DNA of 64,000 bases from Lolium rigidum (taxonomy: Eukaryota > Streptophyta > Magnoliopsida > Poales > Poaceae), in NCBI RefSeq assembly GCF_022539505.1, contig NC_061513.1, positions 346,843,617 to 346,907,616 on the forward strand, read 5' to 3'. Below the pieces are notes generated by a model. That model had not been told where the DNA came from, did not search any database, and was given only the letters and a program-made list of their open reading frames with translations. A program made the position numbers and the translations under genes. How positions within the stretch are numbered: position 1 is the first letter of the stretch; each line of letters begins with the position of its first letter. Shown here one piece after another: positions 57,741 through 64,000 of this stretch.

Positions 57741-59469
57741 TGGCACCATTTTTCTTGGAGCTAGATATGAAAACCTAGAATATATTAATACCAAGCAGAT
57801 ATCAATTACTCCAACCCAGTTTATAGGGCATGTACACATTCCTAGATCGTCAATTTGATTAACATAAGACTCCATATAAATTATAGTACAACATAAAAAT
57901 CATATCACTAGAAAGTAAAACCTCATCGCTTTTTAATGATATATACTCTGTAATACATACCCTCAATTAGGTTGCTCAAATTTACAATGTAAAGATACGG
58001 GTAAAACTTATAAACCGTGCAGCATACCTGATCCTTAAAGAGGAATCGTGTTTAACTGGCTACTTAATTATGATGTTTCTCTATCGAAAGGTAGGCGCAC
58101 AAGCACGTGTGCCGTACTGCTGATGCATCAGCTCCAGCTGTGCCATCACTGGCCTTACTATTCTCCTCCTATAGTGATTGAGTGTTGCGACTTTATCTAG
58201 ATATACATTCTAAACGTATTTAAATATAGATCTATTCATATTTACACGAAGTTGCGACACTTATTTTGGAAGTGAGGGGATAGTGATTGTCATTGTAGAA
58301 TATTTGCGGAAAGAGAGAGTGCAAGACTTGCCAAAAACAAAACAAAACCCCTATGCATGACTGCTGATGCATAATCACCTTGGAAGGAAAATTAACCACT
58401 CACTACCTTAGTGGTCAAGCGGCATGCGGCGAGGAGAAAGTTGCGACTAGAATAAAAAAAGTCAAGTGAGCTTTTAGAAAAGGCAACTCGGTGGAAACGT
58501 GTAAGATGCAATTTTAAGTAAAAAAATTGAAGTTAGCCTTTTATGTATATATAGGTCGAGACTCGAGCATATTGTAGACGACCTAGACAATAAAGGACCC
58601 TAAAATTCATGTGATGTGAATAAGGTGGGTGTTAACGCAAACCAGTCGCGACAACAATATATCATGTGAGCAAGTAACACAACAGAAATAACTATACTGA
58701 AGTTTTCATGATAACACTTATCGTGGTCAAGTAAAGTTGATGGCTATATCACAAAGAGTTATAATTGCTCCGCCATTGAAATTGTTAGGTTCGATAAAGG
58801 CGATGCTTACTGCGTCATAAAACAAGCAAGCCGACATCATTATCAAAAAATTGTGTTACATATCTAAGGTGGTTTGGCATGTAAACTTCTGAAAACTACA
58901 TCGCATTGCAAAAGTCAGCAGAACTATGCACCCGGCTCACATCTATCTAAATTGGTCATGAATACTATCTCATGAAATTACAAGCAGTCCAAATCCAAAC
59001 ACAAACCAAATGAAAAGGAGAAAAAGTGCCACATTTTAACCTGCACTAGGAAAACCACTGAAAAAAAGGGAAACCAAATTAAGGTCTTTGTACAGAAAAT
59101 CTAGAGGGCGCGACTGGATCTAGGCCAATGTATATACCGTCATGTAGTGATCGTACGGTACAAAATCAACCACGGTCTCCACCCAACGGTGCCAGCTCAT
59201 CGACCAACGGCTCGCCCAAGTCCTATATGCATCAGTGCTGCCATCTGAGGGCGTCAGCGTCGTGGGCACACAAGGCCATCCCCAGGAACGGGAAGATGAC
59301 GAGCCATTGCGCGACTTCTTGTGCAGCTCCCTAAATCTCCAAGCATGAAGACATTTTTTTCTGGAATATGTCTTCGTGCTCAGTAGAGTAGGGCAACGTG
59401 TAGTATGATGTGGTCGTGTCGAGGACGTACTCCGAGATCTGGTCGCTTGCCTCCATATGCGCAAAAATA
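57741..59469. other. Intergenic stretch without a recognised gene
   Basis: A decayed Stowaway remnant may lie at about 58165-58280 (CTCCTCCTATAGTGATTGAG... with TTGCGACTTTATCTAGATA and GAAGTTGCGACACTTATTTTGG). A minus-strand frame of 114 codons (59464-59120) is open but resembles no family I know; stops in the neighbouring frames suggest a decayed fragment. Confidence 0.35.
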
Positions 59470-60628
59470 TGGCAAATGTCGCATTTCATATAAGGATGGT
59501 AAAATTTATCCAACATGGTCTTTACCTCCTAGTAGATTTAGGGACTCTGCCCTATATCTTCATCACGTCTTCAATTTTTTTCTTGCGGATTTATATCTTT
59601 ATAAGGTCAACCCGGAAATAGGATACGAATTGTTTCCCCAATGGAAACACCAGAATGTCCGGCTTTGCTTTTCGTTCAGCTGTTCTCTTTATCTTACCGG
59701 AACTAAATTACTAGTAAACAATAATTTGAATCGGACCTTTGTTAGTCGGCTAGGATTAGATTTTCACCACGCATTCTGAGGTATTCATGATTAGAATATG
59801 AAACATCAACGATTTGACGAATTGGAATAGCTGCCAATCGATCATCTGTCGACAATTCGACATAGCATAGCACGGTTGAGTCAAATCCGCCTCACTAATT
59901 CAACGATATCAAGTACGTACGTCCCAATGGATCCAGGTCAGAATCTCAGCACGTCTATATATTGAGGAAATCAACGATAAATGTAGTACACAGAAGAATG
60001 TCAACCATATTGTTTTAGTACCTTTCCAAAAATGTATGAAGCCACCACGTTGCACATCTTTGCTCCTGCAGGAAATAATACTCTATACGTCAACTCCAGG
60101 TACACAAAAGTGAATATTTGTTTGAATCAAACTCGTACATGCATTGTACTTTTCAACAAAACTCTGAAAGTTTTATCCATACAGATAATATTATCCGGGA
60201 GTACCCCCCACACCATTGATAATTTGTTAGTGCTCTGAGCCGGCCAAGTGTCTCGCACAAAGCTGTCTTCTTTGCCGAATACCGTACACAAAGACGCGGC
60301 ATTTTATACAGATATAGGGTTGTCGTCTTGCCAACCCTAAACATTTTAAATCATGTGGAGGCAGACAGAACACGTACTAAAAACCTATATAATATTAGCA
60401 CTCCTACACCAAGTCTTATTAGTTTATGAATACAATTTGTAGTCTTGCTATGACACACACCTCCCAACCGAAAAGGCAAGATCCAATCACTAAGTATATG
60501 CTTAGGGTTCTTAATTAATAATACATTAATGTCCCAATAGGGAAGGGCGAGGTCGGCTTGTACTTAGTTTGGTCACTAGTGCTGATCAATCTTTGTCAAA
60601 GAAGGTAGTTAACGACCTGATCATAACC
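59470..60628 (+). repeat. Dispersed NUP35-flank-derived segment, copy C
   Basis: Begins in the middle of the unit (ATCCAACATGGTCTTTACCTCCTAGTAG, compare 22620 and 51050) and follows the same order as copies A and B to AAGGTAGTTAACGACCTGAT at 60605. It is 5' truncated, and its right end is replaced by the copia element region. Confidence 0.75.
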
Positions 60629-60673
60629 GAGTCAATGCATGGTTCAGCTAGGTTAGCTAAAATCCCTACAAGC

Positions 60674-61433
60674 TGTTGAAATATTGGGCCCACTTTTAGT
60701 GGCCCATACTAGATTTCAGATTTTCCTTGCAGCTCAGGAAAACGAACAGAGTCCTAGACGGACGCGTCGCAGTTAGTCGGTTCGGGTCGCTCCCGGATCG
60801 TGGGCTATCTGTAACCGACTCGAAACGTTCGTGCGACGTGGGCGTGGCCCACGTTGCCTAGGGTTTCCCGAGCCTATATAATCTCTTGCCAGGCTACCGC
60901 AGAAATATACTGAATACACGAGTTAGGGTTTCCACCTCTCTCTGCTTGCGCCGCCATCGTAGCCTACTCCATCCCGCGCGCCGACGTGCATTGGCGAACG
61001 GGAGAGCAGGTCTCCGGAACCACTCGTCCTTGCGATCCTGTACGGGAGAGGGCGAATTAGGTTTTTGGAAAGCGCTCTGCGCGACTGCTCAAACTCTTCA
61101 TCACGGGTCGCCTTCCGTCCAAGTCGGGCGGTGCTGCCTACCGTCGTCTTCAACGTCGTCTACTTCGACCCGTCGTCCCTGTCGTCAACAACGTTGTCAT
61201 CAACAACGTTACTCGCTGCGACATCATCCGCTACACCTCCACCGCCACCTCCACCGGATCGGTACGTGCGACATATCTCGATCCGTTTAGCGATGGATGC
61301 TTTACCGTTTGCGCTGCTGCTACTCATGTTGATTAATGCATCTAGTATGTTCGAGTTTCACATGTTTGTAGTTGCTGTCATCATGTTTTATATTCTGGAA
61401 TTAATCATGGAAATTGTGCATAATTATCCAACA
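60674..61433 (+). repeat. Copia 5' LTR with TATA box
   Basis: 760 bp with inverted ends TGTTG and CAACA. A TATATAAT box at 60875-60882 precedes a leader (CCGCAGAAATATACTGAATA), so transcription should start near 60910. The right boundary is set by the CAACA end just before ATCCAAAAACCTAATTGTAG; it has not been checked against the other LTR, which lies outside. Confidence 0.75.
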
Positions 61434-61472
61434 ATCCAAAAACCTAATTGTAGGCAATTTCCTGAGTTAACA

Positions 61473-62245
61473 ATGGCTAGTTTTGTTGATGCACTGAGGC
61501 CGGATAAGTTTACCGGTGTGCACTTTAAGAGGTGGCAGGTTAAGGCCACGCTCCGGCTTACTCATCCGAAAGTGTTCGAAGTTAGTAATGGTTTACCCGA
61601 AGGAACTATATCCGACCAAGATCGGAACAAGTTCAAGGAAAACAATACTCTCTTCGTCGGATGCGTTCGAGTATTCTTGCTGATCGTCCGTGTGATGTGT
61701 ACATGCACATAACGGATGGTAAAGAGCTACGGGATGCATTGAATGCTAAATTTGGTGCAACCGATGCAGGCAGTGAACTGTACATCATGGAGAGCTTCCA
61801 TGACATCAGGATGGTGAACAACCGTTCTGTAGTCGAACAAGCTCATGAGATACAATGCATTGCGAAAGAGCTTGAACTCCTTAAGTGTGCCTTATCTGAC
61901 AAGTTTGTGGCTGGATGCATTATTGCTAAGTTGCCCCCTTCATGGAGGAACTTTGCCACAACTCTCAAACACAAGAGACATGAGATATTAGTTGAAAACC
62001 TGATAGCGTCTCTTGATGTTGAGGAGAAAGCTCGGGCTAAGGATACTATTGAGAAACGAGAGGGTCAGTCTAGCGCCAACATGGTGCAGAATAAACCCTA
62101 CAGCAAGAACAAAGGGAATAACAAGCCCTCCTTCAATAAGCCTATGAAGACTACAACCTTCAAGAAGAAGAAGATGATAAACAAAGCAGATCTGAGCTGT
62201 TTTACCTGTGGAGAGACTGGCCACTTTTCGAAGGAGTGTCCATAG
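61473..62245 (+). pseudogene. Copia gag (UBN2-type) with CCHC knuckle, frameshifted
   Basis: Starts MASFVDALRPDKFTGVHFKR, changes frame near 61660, then continues DVYMHITDGKELRDALNAKF and CIIAKLPPSWRNFATTLKHK and ends with the zinc knuckle CFTCGETGHFSKECP followed directly by TAG (62243-62245). Gag would assemble the cytoplasmic particle that packages element RNA. Confidence 0.88.
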
Positions 62246-64000
62246 AGGGCAGACCGCAAGAAAAAGGGGAGGCAAGTCAACACGGTGACCGCTAGCAATG
62301 ATGATGGGTACGGTAATCTCTTTACTGTTCTTTCGGTATTTCAATCTCCATGTTGGTGGATTGATACGGGTGCTAATGTTCATGTGTGTGCTGACATATC
62401 CATGTTCACTTCTTACCAGGTCGCCCGGGATTCTTCCGTCTTGATGGGGAATGGGTCACATGCTTCTGTTCGTGGTGTTGGCACGGTAGATCTGAAGTTC
62501 ACTTCGGGAAAGATCGTGCAATCGAGGAACGTGCAGCATGTCCCTACTATGAACAAGAATCTCGTTAGCGGCTCCCTTCTATGCAGAGATGGGTTTAAGG
62601 TTGTTTTAGAGTCGAATAAAGTAGCTGTTTCCAAGTTTGGACAATTTATTGGTAAAGGCTATGAGTGCGGAGGCTTGTTCCGCTTTTCGCATTCTGATTT
62701 CAGTAATAAGTCTGTGAACCATATTTGTGGCAATGTTAGTGATGATACCAGTGTTTGGCATTCTCGTTTATGTCACATTAATTTTGGTTTAATGTCTCGG
62801 CTATCCAGTTTAAGTTTAATTCCGAATTTCACCATTGTCAAAGGTTCTAAGTGCCATAGTTGTGTGCAATCAAAGCAACCTCGGAAGCCTCACAAGGCGG
62901 CCGAGGAGAGAAACTTGGCACCTCTAGAACTCATACATTCTGATCTATGCGAGATGAATGGTGTGTTGACAAAAGGTGGAAATAGATATTTCATGACATT
63001 GATTGATGATGCGACTAGATTTTGCTATGTTTATTTGTTGCGAACTAAAGATGAAGCTTTAGACTACTTTAAAATTTATAAGGCCGAAGTTGAAAATCAA
63101 CTAGAGAGAAAGATCAAGCGTCTTAGGTCGGATCGTGGTGGCGAGTATTTTCCTAAAATCTTTGATGAATTCTGTGAGGAACATGGCATTATTCATGAGA
63201 GGACGCCTCCCTATTCACCCCAATCAAACGGGGTTGCCGAGAGGAAAAACCGCACGCTGACTGACTTGGTGAATTCCATGTTAGCCACTGCTGGTTTATC
63301 AAAGGCATGGTGGGGGGAGGCTTTGTTGACTTCATGCCATGTCCTGAATAGAGTTCCTAACAAGAATAAAGATAAAACCCCTTACGAGGAGTGGTCTAGG
63401 AGAAGACCATCACTTTCGTATTTGCGCACATGGGGATGTTTGGCGAAAGTCAATATTCCAATTACTAAGAAGCGCAAACTCGGACCAAAGACAGTGGATT
63501 GTATCTTTCTAGGTTATGCTCCGCGGAGTGTAGGCTATAGATTTTTAGTAGTTCAATCTGAAGTACCTGATATGCATGTTGATACTATTATGGAATCTCG
63601 TGATGCAACATTCTTTGAGAATATGTTTCCTATGAAAGATATGCATAGCATTGCTAGAATTTCTACTGATATAGTTCCTGAATCTAGTACATCAAATGAG
63701 TATTTTGAACAATCACATGAGATTGTTATTGAGAAGGATGACAATGAAGCTCCTAAACGGAGCAAGAGACGAAGGATTGAAAAATCCTTTGGTGATGATT
63801 TCATTGTGTACCTTGTGGATGATACTCCCACGTCCATTGCGAGAGGCATATGCATCTCCGGATGCGGATGACTCGGAAAGAAGCTGTTCATAATGAGATG
63901 GACTCGATTCTTTCTAATGGAACTTGGGAGCTATCGAAACGACCCCATGGATGCAAGCCCGTGGGCTGCAAATGGGTGTTCAAGAAGAAGCTAAGACCTG
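62246..64000 (+). pseudogene. Copia pol: protease, integrase, start of reverse transcriptase
   Basis: Continues in the same frame as the second half of gag after the TAG. Protease motif WWIDTGANVHVCADI lies at about 62355-62400, the gag-pre-integrase motif VWHSRLCHINFGLMSRL at 62755, and the integrase core has HSDLCEMNG, FMTLIDDATRFCYVYLL and PYSPQSNGVAERKNRTL, so the D-D-E residues are kept. After VYLVDDTPTSIA two one-base changes (about 63841 and 63872) shift the frame; the reverse-transcriptase start then appears as WVFKKKLRP at the window edge. Confidence 0.9.

Larger units (their letters stand above)
60674..64000 (+). mobile_element. Copia LTR retrotransposon, right part beyond the window
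   Basis: The LTR (60674-61433) starts TGTTGAAATATTGGGCCC and ends CCAACA, then gag, protease, gag-pre-integrase and integrase follow on the plus strand in copia order; the reverse transcriptase begins at the right edge. A frameshift near 61660, a TAG at 62243 and shifts near 63841 and 63872 make it non-functional. The 3' LTR is outside the window, so age and target duplication cannot be judged. Confidence 0.92.

Noticed and set aside
59120..59464. Minus-strand ORF of 114 codons as a gene
   Set aside because: No family resemblance, no splice or start context, and stops in adjacent frames; kept only as an unexplained fragment.

Overview
The window is plant nuclear DNA. Introns are GT-AG, the host genes are of plant type, and about 45 kb of the 64 kb is nested transposable elements typical of large grass genomes. 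The TE families (Harbinger elements with TNA target sites, a gypsy element carrying an opposite-strand gene, Stowaway MITEs, a copia element with TGTTG...CAACA LTR ends, a recurrent MAFNEQDG.../MPIPPPPQG ORF) suggest a Pooideae grass, probably Triticeae. This is inferred from sequence character, not from a search.

Gene island, 1-19.4 kb. Three host genes are present. (1) A class III HD-ZIP transcription factor of CORONA/ATHB8 type on the minus strand runs off the left edge; 11 exons are visible, and its miR165/166 target site is assembled across an exon junction. (2) A TMX2-like membrane thioredoxin-fold protein on the minus strand has 10 exons at 7322-13382. (3) A nucleoporin NUP35 gene on the plus strand has 3 exons at 14764-19423. 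Genes 2 and 3 are divergent. Their shared promoter was split by a truncated Harbinger element flanked by two copies of the NUP35 leader. NUP35 exon 1 carries a one-base frameshift. Between genes 1 and 2 lies a non-autonomous CACTA element with an AGA target duplication. MITEs sit in TMX2 and NUP35 introns.

TE-rich region, 19.4-64 kb. A segment derived from the NUP35 3' end and flank recurs three times: 22.3-23.8 kb continuing at 31.6-32.07 kb, 50.8-52.6 kb and 59.5-60.6 kb. The first copy is split by a 7.8 kb L1-type LINE (minus strand, 15-bp target duplication), which itself carries a 1.7 kb Harbinger element inside ORF1. From 32.07 to 49.14 kb a TIR element with TTA at both ends carries a proline-rich ORF now split by 15 kb: its C-terminal part lies at 32.35-33.38 kb and its N-terminal part at 48.6-48.7 kb. 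Between the two halves are a 13 kb gypsy element (gag and pol on the minus strand, an intron-containing gene on the plus strand, nearly identical LTRs, no target duplication) and a 2.1 kb tandem array of about 136-bp units.

The right part has a 53.8 kb tandem duplication, a Harbinger-like element (55.4-57.7 kb) containing a 5'-truncated LINE and a Stowaway MITE, and a copia element (60.67 kb to the right edge). The gag and pol frames of that copia are separated by one TAG codon. No tRNA, rRNA, CRISPR or organellar sequence was recognised. Single-base frame breaks are frequent across the window, even in NUP35, so both real decay and residual sequencing error must be considered.
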